Source: Bacteroidales bacterium (GTDB lineage: Bacteria > Bacteroidota > Bacteroidia > Bacteroidales > F082). Taken from it: 61,164 nucleotides of DNA. This document shows positions 33,265 to 40,837 of this stretch, piece by piece. Both the position numbers and the translations under genes were made by a program. Within the stretch, counting starts at the first letter, position 1, and each line of letters starts with the position of its first letter. Where the stretch lies: positions 1 to 61,164 of the forward strand of contig JAFSJF010000094.1 in the NCBI GenBank assembly GCA_017439405.1. The letters are read 5' to 3'. The notes beneath the pieces were generated by a model. It was not told the DNA's origin, searched no databases, and worked only from the letters and a program-made list of their open reading frames with translations.

Positions 33265-34428
33265 CTACAAGCTGGCTGTGATTATCTCTGCAATATCCTT
33301 CTCGGCAAGCGGTGCGTAGGCTTTGTCGAGACCTTCGTTCACGGCGATGTGGTGTGCCATCTCGCCGATGCGACTATCGTCGATGCCGACCTCGCGCAGG
33401 TGCATTGGGATGCCAATGCTCTCGAAGAACTTGTAGGTCTCTTCAATGGCATGGTTGGCGATTTCCCATTGGCCCAGCGTGGCATCGATGCCGAAGACGT
33501 TGATGCCGTATTTCACGAAGCGGGGCAGTGTGCGCTCGTTGAGGATGTGTTTCATCCAACGCGGAGTGATGATGGCCAATCCTTCGCCGTGGGTGATGTC
33601 GTAGTAAGCGCTAAGGGCGTGCTCGATGCCGTGGCAAGGCCAACCGCTGTAGCTGTTGCCGAGGGCCAAGATGCCGTTGCAGCCGTAGGTGCAGGCGAGC
33701 ATCATCTCGGCGCGGGCGGTGTAGTCTTCGGGATTCTCCAAGCACTTGCGCCCGTTGACCATCAGGCTGCGCAGCATGCTTTCGCAGAAGCCGTCGTTGA
33801 GCAAGGTGGCATCCTCCACGAAATATTGCTCAATGGTGTGGTTCATCGCGTCGGCGATGCCGGCGGCGGTCTGTTTCTTGCTCACCGTGAAGGTGTATTC
33901 CGGGTCGAGGAACGAGGTGTGCGGGAAGAGGTGACGGTCCATATAGCCAATCTTATCGTTGGTCTCGGTGCGTGAAATGACGCCACCGCAGTCGTATTCG
34001 CTGCCAGTGGCCGCAAGGGTGATGATGTCCACAATGGGCAGTGCGGCCTTGGCCTTCACCTTGTAGGAAATGAGGTCCCACGGGTCGCCATCATAACAGG
34101 CACCAGCGGCGATGGCCTTCGAGCAGTCGAGTACGCTGCCACCGCCCACGGCGAGGATGACATCGATGTTGTGCTCCTTGCAGAGACGCACGCCGTCCAA
34201 CACGCTGGGGTCGTATTTCGGGTTGGGCTGAATGCCGCTGAGTTCGATGATTTCGTAGCCTTTCAAAAGCTCGTACACTTTCTGGTAAAGGCCGATTTTC
34301 TTGATGCTGCCTCCGCCGTAGGTAAGGAGGAGTTTCTTGCCGAACTGCGCCATCACTTCGGGTAGTTTCTCAACCACTCCCTTGCCGAAGATGAGGCGCG
34401 TTGGGGTTTGGTAATCAAAGTTTTGCAT
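33265..34428 (-). CDS. Iron-containing alcohol dehydrogenase (YqhD/BDH type)
   Basis: A 387-residue group III alcohol dehydrogenase. It starts MQNFDYQTPTRLIFGKGVVEKLPE. NAD(P)-binding GGGSVLDCSKAIAAG lies at about 98-112, and the metal-ligand region includes GIADAMNHTIEQYF, SGWPCHGIEHALSAYYDITHGEGLAIITP. These match NADPH-dependent butanol dehydrogenase/YqhD proteins, which reduce short and toxic aldehydes. It is a single-gene unit with operator O4 and its own terminator. Confidence 0.9.
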   Translation of the reverse strand: MQNFDYQTPTRLIFGKGVVEKLPEVMAQFGKKLLLTYGGGSIKKIGLYQKVYELLKGYEIIELSGIQPNPKYDPSVLDGVRLCKEHNIDVILAVGGGSVLDCSKAIAAGACYDGDPWDLISYKVKAKAALPIVDIITLAATGSEYDCGGVISRTETNDKIGYMDRHLFPHTSFLDPEYTFTVSKKQTAAGIADAMNHTIEQYFVEDATLLNDGFCESMLRSLMVNGRKCLENPEDYTARAEMMLACTYGCNGILALGNSYSGWPCHGIEHALSAYYDITHGEGLAIITPRWMKHILNERTLPRFVKYGINVFGIDATLGQWEIANHAIEETYKFFESIGIPMHLREVGIDDSRIGEMAHHIAVNEGLDKAYAPLAEKDIAEIITASL

Positions 34429-34501
34429 AAATAAGTAGATTTGGTGTTTAACTACGATAGTTTCTTGATGTTGGTCGCAAAATAACGAAAAATCCGCAAG
34501 A

Positions 34502-34533
34502 CGTGGGTTTCACATTTTGCGGATTGTTTTGTG
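34502..34533 (-). promoter_or_regulatory. Redox operator copy O4 upstream of the alcohol dehydrogenase
   Basis: On the minus strand CACAAAACAATCCG and, 21 bp on, TGAAACCCACG. The hairpin AATCCGCAA/TTGCGGATT (34491-34525) with a T run follows, then GTTATTTTGC at the -7 position. The hairpin can double as the terminator of the upstream hydrolase gene. Confidence 0.6.
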
Positions 34534-34544
34534 ATTATTACGGT

Positions 34545-35621
34545 TTATTGTATGCCGTGGTTTTCCAACCAGCTGAAAACCAAGTCGGCAATCTCGGCGT
34601 TGTTCATCTCCTGGAACATGAAGTGGCTGTTGCCGTTGATGCCTTGGTCGGGCAGGTGGATGACGGTGGCGTCGCCGCCGTCGGCGTTGTAATGCTCGGC
34701 AAAGTCGCGGCACTGGTTCAGCACCATCTGCCAGAAACCGGTGGATTGGATGTCCTCGGGACCGTTCATGATGTAGTCGCCAAAGAGGAACAGCATCGGC
34801 ACCTTGGCCTCAACGAATTTCTGGTATTCAGGCGAACCCACCATGGGCGCGAAGCCCGGCTCCACGGCAATGATGGCGGCAACGTTCTCCGTGTCGGTCT
34901 GCCAGCCCACGCGGCCACCCTGCGAGTGGGTGATATAAACGGCTTTCTTGCCCGTCATCTTCTGGGCGTCTGCCATCACGGCACTCAACGCCTGGCCGAA
35001 AAGCGGCTCGTCGTAGTTGCCCGTGTTGGGGGTCATCTGGCAGAAAAACTGTGTCTGGGCTTCATCTCCGGCGGGGAACTGCGAGCCTTCGTAGCGCTCG
35101 GGAGCCACGCGCCCGATGCGGAAGTGCGTGTACCAAGCCTGTTCGCCCACCTTGAACTTCGGGCCGTCAACGTCGCCTTCGTCGGTGACGATGAACTCTG
35201 TGGCGGCTGCCGCACCACGGCGCGGCTGGTCGACGAGGAAGGTCGAGTAGCCTTTCTTCAGGAAGAGGTCGGCCCAGCCTTCGCGTCCGTCGGACGTGGC
35301 TTGCCAGCCCGTGCGGGTCTGGCCGTAGCCGTGCAGGAACACCACGGGAATGCCGTTGCCATTAGCCGGAATCTGGTAAAACGTGTTGGCGTGATCGACG
35401 TGCGTGGTCGTGCCCTTGCGGGTGGCGTCCATCCAGTTTTGGGTAGCGTCATATTCGCCGGGAATAGGGTTGGTCACATGTCCACCCGACGAGAAAACGC
35501 CTTGCTTTGCAATGACCAAGCCTTCAGGCTGAACGGTGGCTTGTTGGTCTTGAGCCGAATTGTTGCAAGCCGCAAAAGAAAGCATGGCGGCAAACATTCC
35601 TATGATAAGTTGTCTTTTCAT
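34545..35621 (-). CDS. Alpha/beta hydrolase lipoprotein
   Basis: A 358-residue protein with a lipobox (MLSFAAC, Cys19). The hydrolase core has the oxyanion region VVFLHGYGQTRTGW, the nucleophile in THSQGG (about 235), the acid near LFGDYIMNG and the histidine in GNSHFMFQ. It resembles esterase-like lipoproteins in which a redox cassette carries a secreted hydrolase. It is probably anchored in the outer membrane or periplasm. It starts 21 bp after the flavodoxin stop, so the two form an operon. Confidence 0.8.
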   Translation of the reverse strand: MKRQLIIGMFAAMLSFAACNNSAQDQQATVQPEGLVIAKQGVFSSGGHVTNPIPGEYDATQNWMDATRKGTTTHVDHANTFYQIPANGNGIPVVFLHGYGQTRTGWQATSDGREGWADLFLKKGYSTFLVDQPRRGAAAATEFIVTDEGDVDGPKFKVGEQAWYTHFRIGRVAPERYEGSQFPAGDEAQTQFFCQMTPNTGNYDEPLFGQALSAVMADAQKMTGKKAVYITHSQGGRVGWQTDTENVAAIIAVEPGFAPMVGSPEYQKFVEAKVPMLFLFGDYIMNGPEDIQSTGFWQMVLNQCRDFAEHYNADGGDATVIHLPDQGINGNSHFMFQEMNNAEIADLVFSWLENHGIQ

Positions 35622-35642
35622 TTTGTTCGGTTTTAAGATTAA

Positions 35643-36239
35643 TCAAAAACCTAATTCTTTCAGCCATTGCTCGACTTTGCCCATCTTTTCGGCCATGCCG
35701 ACGCCGCCCATTTCGGTGGTGATGACGGCGAGGCCTTTCTCGTGGCTTGACTTGGGCGTGGCCTTCACGATGTCGTTCATGGTCTGGTATTCAGCGGTAT
35801 AGGCCGTGCAGAAGGGAATGACGGTCTTGCCCTCGAAGTTGTAGCCTTCGAGGAAGGTGAATACGGGCATCGGGGCGGTGTACCACCAGCAGGGCGCGCC
35901 AACGAAGACGACGTCATACTGGTCGAAGTCCTTGACTTGGCCTTTGATGGCGGGATGGATGTTGGCTTCTTTTTCGGCCTTGGCCTCTTCCGTGCAAGGT
36001 TCATAATCAGAGGAATAAGGCTGTTCGCGTTCGATGACGAACAGGTCGGCATTGGTCTTTTCGGCGATGTACTCGGCCATGACCTTGGTGTTGCCGCTCC
36101 ACGAGAAGTAGGCGACGAGGACTTTCTTGTTGTTCATTTCAGGATTGCTTTGGTTGTTCTTGTTGTTGTTTTGCGCGCAAGCCGTAATGCCACTGAGGGC
36201 AATGATGGCGGTTGCAATGATGGTGATGGTGTGTTTCAT
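35643..36239 (-). CDS. Flavodoxin with lipoprotein signal
   Basis: A 198-residue protein. The N-terminal lipobox ALSGITAC is followed by an Asn-rich linker. Then comes a flavodoxin (KKVLVAYFSWSGNTKVMAEYIAEKT with the FMN phosphate loop SWSGNT, VFVGAPCWWYTAPMP with aromatic FMN stacking residues, ITTEMGGVG). The ATG at 36239 gives a proper signal peptide. The leader resembles that of the flavin reductase at 20848. Exported flavodoxins are uncommon, and a partner in periplasmic electron transfer is not evident. Confidence 0.82.
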   Translation of the reverse strand: MKHTITIIATAIIALSGITACAQNNNKNNQSNPEMNNKKVLVAYFSWSGNTKVMAEYIAEKTNADLFVIEREQPYSSDYEPCTEEAKAEKEANIHPAIKGQVKDFDQYDVVFVGAPCWWYTAPMPVFTFLEGYNFEGKTVIPFCTAYTAEYQTMNDIVKATPKSSHEKGLAVITTEMGGVGMAEKMGKVEQWLKELGF

Positions 36240-36284
36240 AATGATAAGTATTGATGCTGCAAAATAACGAAAAAACCGCAAGTT

Positions 36285-36315
36285 GGTTGTTACCTAATTT
36301 GCGGGTTGTTTTGCA
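36285..36315 (-). promoter_or_regulatory. Redox operator copy O5 upstream of the flavodoxin
   Basis: On the minus strand TGCAAAACAACCCG and, 21 bp on, GGTAACAACC. The stem CCGCAA/TTGCGG (36276-36304) and GTTATTTTGCAGC at the -7 position follow (GCAAAATAA at plus-strand 36259-36267). Confidence 0.6.
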
Positions 36316-36337
36316 TGATTTACCGCAAAAATTGAAA

Positions 36338-36375
36338 AATCCGCAAGCCAAGCCTAAGCTCGAATTTACGGATTC
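36338..36375 (-). terminator. Terminator of 36390-37169, TCCGCAA/GCTTGG type, copy 3
   Basis: On the minus strand GAATCCGTAAA..., GAGCTTAGGCTT, then TTGCGGATTTTTC, 15 bp after the stop. It is a diverged relative of the stems at 13051 and 33211. Confidence 0.7.
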
Positions 36376-36389
36376 AATTGGTGATTATT

Positions 36390-37169
36390 TCATTGCTGCG
36401 CTGCGAAAGCGTACCGCTTTTCCATTAAAGCCAGTCTGATTTCATTGTCTAATTGATCTTCGTCGTATTTTGTTGACCAATACTCGCTTTCGCTGACCTT
36501 CTTGAAATTGAGAAGATAGTCGGTCCGTAGTCGCGACACGAAATAGAAATACTCTGGTTTTATTCCATTGCTTGTCACATAACCATAGTCGTCCTCTCCG
36601 CAGAAAACACGCAGCCCTTTGTCTATCGGGAACGAAGACGAGACGGCATAGTATTCGCAAAATCCTTCAATTTTCCAATTCTCGGAATGTGTTTTGACTA
36701 AATCGCGAACCATGCCAAGCTTTTTCCATTCATAATGATGAAGCGTTTCGTGCAGTAGAACCGAGGAAAGGCTGCGTGGCAAAAGTTGTGGCTTTCGTGG
36801 CTCAATGGAGTTTTTCGCCCGGTCGCAGGGTCGAAACAAGGTTGTCTTTAGGAGGGCTCGTGTCAAAGCGAGAGGTTTACCCATTGTTAGTGCCTTTATT
36901 CGAAACCCGGTCATCGTTTTGCAGAAATAGATTGAGATTTTAGGGGAATAATCCTCGTCGACCTCCAGCAACCGTACCTTAAGCGTTTCAGCCATTTGTT
37001 TAGCCTCTTCTTCAAACCGCGCATCGTCAGCATAAATGGAAATGCCGTTATCGGAATAAACCTTTTTCAGGCCTATGCCACACGCCAAACGATAGGCTGG
37101 AGCAAAAAGGAGCAAGACGGCCAAAACCTCAAGTACGGAGATAACAATTCTTTTCGGATTCTTTTTCAT
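36390..37169 (-). CDS. Membrane-anchored putative zinc metallopeptidase-like protein
   Basis: A 259-residue protein with one N-terminal membrane segment (VISVLEVLAVLLLFAPAYRLACG). A zincin-like motif HETLHH (HExxH) lies at about 140, and GFCEYYA about 30 residues later offers the third ligand, as in gluzincins. Nothing else was recognised. If active it would be a periplasmic protease. It could equally be a degenerate member. It is 12 bp downstream of the DUF1016 stop and is probably co-transcribed with it. Confidence 0.6.
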   Translation of the reverse strand: MKKNPKRIVISVLEVLAVLLLFAPAYRLACGIGLKKVYSDNGISIYADDARFEEEAKQMAETLKVRLLEVDEDYSPKISIYFCKTMTGFRIKALTMGKPLALTRALLKTTLFRPCDRAKNSIEPRKPQLLPRSLSSVLLHETLHHYEWKKLGMVRDLVKTHSENWKIEGFCEYYAVSSSFPIDKGLRVFCGEDDYGYVTSNGIKPEYFYFVSRLRTDYLLNFKKVSESEYWSTKYDEDQLDNEIRLALMEKRYAFAAQQ

Positions 37170-37181
37170 TGTGTGATACGG

Positions 37182-38210
37182 TTATCTATTCTCTTGCTGC
37201 AATCTATACAATTCCTTTTGTTGCTCTATCTCGAGGCGCAACTCTTCCTCGGTGGGCATCAAAGGCATGTATTTGGCGGCAAAAAGATTGTCGCTGTCGT
37301 GCAGAATCGAGTAACGGGCAATATCCTTGCTGGTCTCACTGCACAACACAATGCCAATGGTCGGATTGTCGCCCTCGGTGCGTTTCAGGTCGTCGTACAT
37401 GCGCACATACATGTCCATTTGCCCCACGTCTTGGTGGGTGATTTGTCCTTTTTTCAAGTCGATGAGGACGAAGCACTTCAAGAGATAGTTGTAGAAAACG
37501 AGGTCGATGTAGAAATCGCCCATGTCGGTGAAGATATGCTGCTGACGGGCCACAAACGCAAATCCGCGTCCCATCTCAACCAAGAAATCCTGCAAATGCG
37601 AAATCAGGCCTTTTTCCAACTCCGTTTCCGAAAAGTCGGTGTCGTGCTTGAATCCGAGAAATTCAGCCATGATGGGGCTTTTCAGAATCTCTAATTTGTC
37701 AGGGAACGTCTTGTTTTCAGGGTTTTCCAAAATCTGCGGCTGCTTAAAATGCCGCTCGAAATATTGTGTGCTGATGTTACGGTCGAGGGTGCGCACGCTC
37801 CACATTTCCTGCGAAGCGGTTTGCAGATACCACCTTGCCGCAACGGGGTCTTCGACACGCAAGGTAGTCAGGATATGAGACCACTTCAAATTGTGCAAAC
37901 GCGTTTGCACAATTTCCAAGTTATTGAAAGTCAGATAGAAACTTCTAAAATACTGAAGATTACGTTTGCTGAAACCTTTACCGTATGTTTTAGTGAGTTC
38001 CTCGGAAAGCATTTCTATCAACTGCGTTCCATATTCCGCGCGTTCCTTGCCTTTCTGCTCTTGCTCCACGATGCGTTGCCCTATGCGCCAATAGGTCTCA
38101 ATCATCACGGCATTCACCGCTCCGTAGGCCGCACTGCGTCCTTGCTCAACAAGGCGTTTCACCTCATCGACAAACAACGTGTCCACTATTTTTCGCAACT
38201 CCTTCGCCAT
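37182..38210 (-). CDS. DUF1016 (YhcG-type) PDDEXK nuclease
   Basis: A 342-residue DUF1016 protein with the canonical order. The N-terminal domain has VKRLVEQGRSAAYGAVNAVMIETYWRIGQRIVE and KRNLQYFRSFYLTF. The hinge is EIVQTRLHNLKWSHI, and the nuclease domain has EKGLISHLQDFLVEMGRGFAFVARQ and DFYIDLVFYNYLLKCFVLIDLKKG. The ATG at 38210 begins MAKELRKIVDTLFVDEV. The longer in-frame extension covers an AT-rich hairpin region and is unlikely to be translated. A 28-bp hinge palindrome lies at 37888-37915. Confidence 0.87.
   Translation of the reverse strand: MAKELRKIVDTLFVDEVKRLVEQGRSAAYGAVNAVMIETYWRIGQRIVEQEQKGKERAEYGTQLIEMLSEELTKTYGKGFSKRNLQYFRSFYLTFNNLEIVQTRLHNLKWSHILTTLRVEDPVAARWYLQTASQEMWSVRTLDRNISTQYFERHFKQPQILENPENKTFPDKLEILKSPIMAEFLGFKHDTDFSETELEKGLISHLQDFLVEMGRGFAFVARQQHIFTDMGDFYIDLVFYNYLLKCFVLIDLKKGQITHQDVGQMDMYVRMYDDLKRTEGDNPTIGIVLCSETSKDIARYSILHDSDNLFAAKYMPLMPTEEELRLEIEQQKELYRLQQENR
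37888..37915. repeat. DUF1016 hinge palindrome (c)
   Basis: A perfect 28-bp palindrome, arms AAATTGTGCAAACG and its complement. It encodes IVQTRLHN directly before LKWSHI. Confidence 0.9.
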
Positions 38211-38320
38211 GTTTTTGGTCGCATTTTCACCCCGCAAAAATAAACATTTTACAGCAACACGCCAACAAAAAAAAAGCGCAGCCCCGAAAAGCCGCGCAAA
38301 AAAACGAAAAAACCGCAAAA

Positions 38321-38352
38321 CGCGTGTTGCACATTTTGCGGTTTGTTTTGCA
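38321..38352 (-). promoter_or_regulatory. Redox operator copy O6, target unclear
   Basis: On the minus strand TGCAAAACAAACCG and, 21 bp on, TGCAACACGCG, the best-conserved pair in the window. The downstream -7 region is weak (TTTTTTTGCG). The nearest minus-strand gene is DUF1016 at 38210. The operator may be left over from a deleted redox gene. Confidence 0.5.
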
Positions 38353-38375
38353 GTTTTTGGAGGAGGTTTTTTGTA

Positions 38376-38519
38376 GGCAAAGCACAAATTAGCGACGGCA
38401 GCAAGCGCATTGCCGACAACACCCTTGTCGCCCTCACTCTGATGGTTGCCGAAAGCAAGCCCGAGGGAAAAGACGTGGTGGTGAAGGTAGTGGTGAATTT
38501 GATTAACCAGAGGAATTGA
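38376..38519 (+). pseudogene. Gene fragment of unknown family (C-terminal end)
   Basis: An open frame of 47 codons (GKAQISDGSKRIADNTLVALTLMVAESKPEGK...NLINQRN) has protein-like composition and GC-rich third positions but no start. It probably is the tail of a gene whose body was deleted at the boundary with the O6 region. Confidence 0.35.
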
Positions 38520-38536
38520 GACTCACTTCCGAAACG

Positions 38537-38851
38537 CTACGCAAACTCATACTGCAAAATCGAGATGTTCAAGGCACCCTCCAACTTGCAGATGGTTTCA
38601 AGCGAGAGGTTCTCTTTGCCCTTCAAAAGTCGGGAAACGTATTGCGGCGAGCATCCCATCCGCTCTGCAACATCCTGTCTTGAAAGGTTTTGCTGTTTCA
38701 TGGCAAGAGCCAGTTTGATCGCGATTTTGCGTGAATACTGCAACCATCCTTCTGCTTTGGCTTGATGGCGTTTTTTTTCATCCTCTCGCCAAGTTGATGG
38801 CATGTCGGACTGATAGCGGCTCAATCGGGCAATGGCTTCTTCTTGTGTCAT
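38537..38851 (-). CDS. XRE-family HTH antitoxin
   Basis: A 104-residue protein with a C-terminal Cro/C1 HTH (AMKQQNLSRQDVAERMGCSPQYVSRLLKGKENLSLETICKLEGAL, about 50-95). The helical N-terminus (ARLSRYQSDMPSTWREDEKKRHQ) is typical of Bacteroidales antitoxins. Its ATG overlaps the stop of the remnant reading frame upstream, so its original partner gene is mostly deleted. Confidence 0.8.
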   Translation of the reverse strand: MTQEEAIARLSRYQSDMPSTWREDEKKRHQAKAEGWLQYSRKIAIKLALAMKQQNLSRQDVAERMGCSPQYVSRLLKGKENLSLETICKLEGALNISILQYEFA

Positions 38852-38913
38852 GGTTCAATCTCCTTTTGGTAATCAATGAAACTATCTTCGTCAAAAACAT
38901 GCGTTTCATAGGT
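38848..38913 (-). pseudogene. C-terminal remnant of the former partner of the XRE antitoxin
   Basis: The minus-strand frame ILTYETHVFDEDSFIDYQKEIEP ends in a TGA that overlaps the antitoxin ATG (ATGA), as a coupled upstream gene would. It is preceded by a TAG, so only about 23 codons remain. Confidence 0.45.
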
Positions 38914-39221
38914 CAATATCTAATCATCGACGACGGCAGGATTTTGTCAACAATCACATAATCACCCTCGATGTGGAAAATTGCTGTCAGTTTGCGCCTG
39001 CAAATCGGTAAAGTCTTGGCTTGAGGATGATAGCGTTTTGGCAATATCCACGGACAATCTGGTCTGATGGTGGCTAAATAACTCAAATCTGCCAGTTCGT
39101 CCAATAAATTCTGCGTGTAGCGTTCGGCGTGTTATGGCCTTGAAACGCTGATGATAAAGTCGGAAATAGTCCCAATGTCTAATCTGACAGTTTCACTCAG
39201 TATGACTTTCTTTTCCGTCAT
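38913..39221 (-). pseudogene. RelE/ParE-type toxin with a nonsense codon
   Basis: From the ATG at 39221 the frame reads MTEKKVILSETVRLDIGTISDFIISVSRP, then TAA, then HAERYTQNLLDELADLSYLAT...PKRYHPQAKTLPICRRKLTAIFHIEGDYVIVDKILPSS. Without the stop it is a complete 102-residue ParE-like toxin. Its start overlaps the antitoxin stop at 39218. A single base change explains the loss. Confidence 0.7.
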
Positions 39222-39409
39222 ACCTTACTTCTGACGGCAGACAACAATTCTTGCCCAAATTGCTCCAATGTGATATACTTTTTCGGCTGGTCCATATTGC
39301 GCATGTCGCGTTCAATGGATTCCAACCAATAGGCACGCTGCTCGGGCGTTAGTTCGTCCTGCATCGTGGCGAGGTCGATTTCTTCTATGATATCAATAAC
39401 TGTGTCCAT
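39218..39409 (-). CDS. Small antitoxin-like protein
   Basis: A 63-residue acidic protein (MDTVIDIIEEIDLATMQDELTPEQRAYWLESIERDMRN...) translated immediately upstream of, and overlapping, the ParE-like toxin gene. By position and size it is the cognate antitoxin. No DNA-binding motif is obvious. Confidence 0.65.
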   Translation of the reverse strand: MDTVIDIIEEIDLATMQDELTPEQRAYWLESIERDMRNMDQPKKYITLEQFGQELLSAVRSKV

Positions 39410-39590
39410 CGCAAATTCATTTTCTTGAGTGCAAACCTTTGCAGGAAGAGTAAATATAACAGCCCACGCGTAACGCGCGAACCCTTATACTCACTTGCCT
39501 GCGAAATTTCTCACGTTTCTAACTACAAGACGAGCATAACGCTTCGTGTTCCTTTATGTTGGCGGCACAAAGTCCGCCATAAGAACCGCT

Positions 39591-39654
39591 GCAAATATGC
39601 GAAGAAATCGGAAAGGCAAGGCGGATTTGGAGAAAAATTCTTATTTTTGCGGCA
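39591..39654. repeat. 64-bp promoter-region repeat, copy 1
   Basis: GCAAATATGCGAAGAAATCG ... TTCTTATTTTTGCGGCA matches 40548-40611 at 61 of 64 positions. It contains the -7 box TTATTTTTGC. Each copy sits 16-20 bp before a small toxin-antitoxin-type gene, so one promoter has been duplicated for two loci. Confidence 0.85.
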
Positions 39655-39669
39655 AAATGGCAGCAAGCA

Positions 39670-39984
39670 ATGAGCAACGAAAACGTACTGCAACAAATCC
39701 GGCAACTTGCAAAAATGGTGCTTCCACCAGATGCACATCTGTTTTTTTATGGTTCCCGAGCCCGAGGCGATTACCATGATGGTTCCGATTGGGATTTGCT
39801 TATTTTGCTTAACCGTCCGCAAGAAGCATCTGATTTCCAAAATATTGCCTATCCAATTATGGAACTCGGATTTGACTTGGGCGAGTATTTCAGTGTGCAA
39901 ACCTATTCGCAAGAAGAATGGGAGGCAATGCGTTTTTTGCCCTACTATAAGAATGTCGAACAAGATAAAATCGTGTTGGTATGA
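39670..39984 (+). CDS. MNT-type nucleotidyltransferase (antitoxin of a HEPN/MNT pair)
   Basis: A 104-residue minimal nucleotidyltransferase with the signature FFYGSRARGDYHDGSDWDLLIL (GSRARG...SDxD metal ligands) at about 27-48. In MntA-HepT systems this protein AMPylates and silences a HEPN RNase. Here the stop overlaps an ATG whose frame starts like a HEPN protein but is lost after a few codons, leaving the MNT gene alone. Confidence 0.82.
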   Translation: MSNENVLQQIRQLAKMVLPPDAHLFFYGSRARGDYHDGSDWDLLILLNRPQEASDFQNIAYPIMELGFDLGEYFSVQTYSQEEWEAMRFLPYYKNVEQDKIVLV

Positions 39985-40036
39985 GTTTGAATGATGAGGG
40001 CGCAACAATTATGCTGCGCCTTCATGCTGGGTTTTC
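39981..40036 (+). pseudogene. Start of a HEPN (HepT-like) gene, deleted after about seven codons
   Basis: ATG at 39981 overlaps the MNT stop and encodes MSLNDEG, a typical HEPN-partner start. A hairpin (GGCGCA/TGCGCC, 39999-40020) with a T-rich stretch follows, and no HEPN helices follow. Confidence 0.4.
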
Positions 40037-40088
40037 TGTTTTTGGAGGGTCGTTTCGCAAAAGAAATCTGTTTAATTCAAGTCGATTC

Positions 40089-40517
40089 TTATATCCCTTT
40101 TATTTTTTGAATGATTAATGAGATTGTTACGATGGCAACAAGCCCAAAGATAGCAACAAACGCAATAATGAAAGGTAATATGACAAAATAAACATTCAGT
40201 TTTCTTATTTCCTTGTCTGATAGTTTGCTTGATCCTTTTCTCAACTTGTCATGTCTCAGTTTATACTCAAGAATTCCGCCTATTACATAGCCTAATACAA
40301 TAAATACTAGGCCAATTATCAAAGCTGTTTTGACTATCGTTGTCGGCACTTCACGGTTTCTTATGACCAACAAAAAGACGGTTACGATGATAACGGCCCA
40401 CATGCTGATAGCACCACCGACTGCAAGCCCTGGCCCTAACATGCTACCTAACAGTTTTTTGTATTTCGGGTTTCTTTGCATCTTGTCCAGGTTATATGTC
40501 ATTCTATGAAGTAGCAT
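40089..40517 (-). CDS. Small membrane protein of unknown function
   Basis: A 142-residue protein with about four hydrophobic helices (near 30-52, 62-84, 108-135) and a basic loop between them (KLRHDKLRKGSSKLSDKEIRK). No family recognised. AT-rich and flanked by toxin-antitoxin fragments, so probably accessory. The start may be ATG 40502 instead. Confidence 0.5.
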   Translation of the reverse strand: MLLHRMTYNLDKMQRNPKYKKLLGSMLGPGLAVGGAISMWAVIIVTVFLLVIRNREVPTTIVKTALIIGLVFIVLGYVIGGILEYKLRHDKLRKGSSKLSDKEIRKLNVYFVILPFIIAFVAIFGLVAIVTISLIIQKIKGI

Positions 40518-40547
40518 GATAATCCGTCTTTGTTGTTTCTTATGAAC

Positions 40548-40611
40548 GCAAATATACGAAGAAATCGGAATGGCAAGACGGATTTGGAGAAAAATTCTTA
40601 TTTTTGCGGCA
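40548..40611. repeat. 64-bp promoter-region repeat, copy 2
   Basis: Three mismatches to 39591-39654. It includes the -7 box for 40632-40811. Confidence 0.85.
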
Positions 40612-40631
40612 TAAACACAAAAATAATCACA

Positions 40632-40811
40632 ATGACAACGATAACGCTAAGCTATAATGAGCGCAACAAAACGGCACAGGCAGTCGTCAAGTTTTTGGAA
40701 AGCCTTGGAGTTTTCAAGATTCTGAAGGACGACGAGCCTAACGCAACGACGATAAAGGCTATTGAGGAGGTGAAGTCAGAGTGTTCACATTCGAAATTGT
40801 TCAAAAGGTGA
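40632..40811 (+). CDS. Small antitoxin-like protein (DUF2683-type)
   Basis: A 59-residue protein, MTTITLSYNERNKTAQAVVKFLESLGVFKI..., resembling short Bacteroidales proteins that precede RelE/ParE toxins. It uses the duplicated promoter at 40548-40611. No toxin gene follows before the vWA gene at 40838, so the pair is incomplete. Confidence 0.6.
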   Translation: MTTITLSYNERNKTAQAVVKFLESLGVFKILKDDEPNATTIKAIEEVKSECSHSKLFKR

Positions 40812-40837
40812 GGTTCTTGTACTCTAAATTTCATTAA

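Noticed and set aside
36390-37169. Whether the HETLHH protein is a rhomboid or CAAX protease
   Set aside because: It has only one membrane helix and no serine or EExxxR motif. A zincin-like reading fits better but is not proven.
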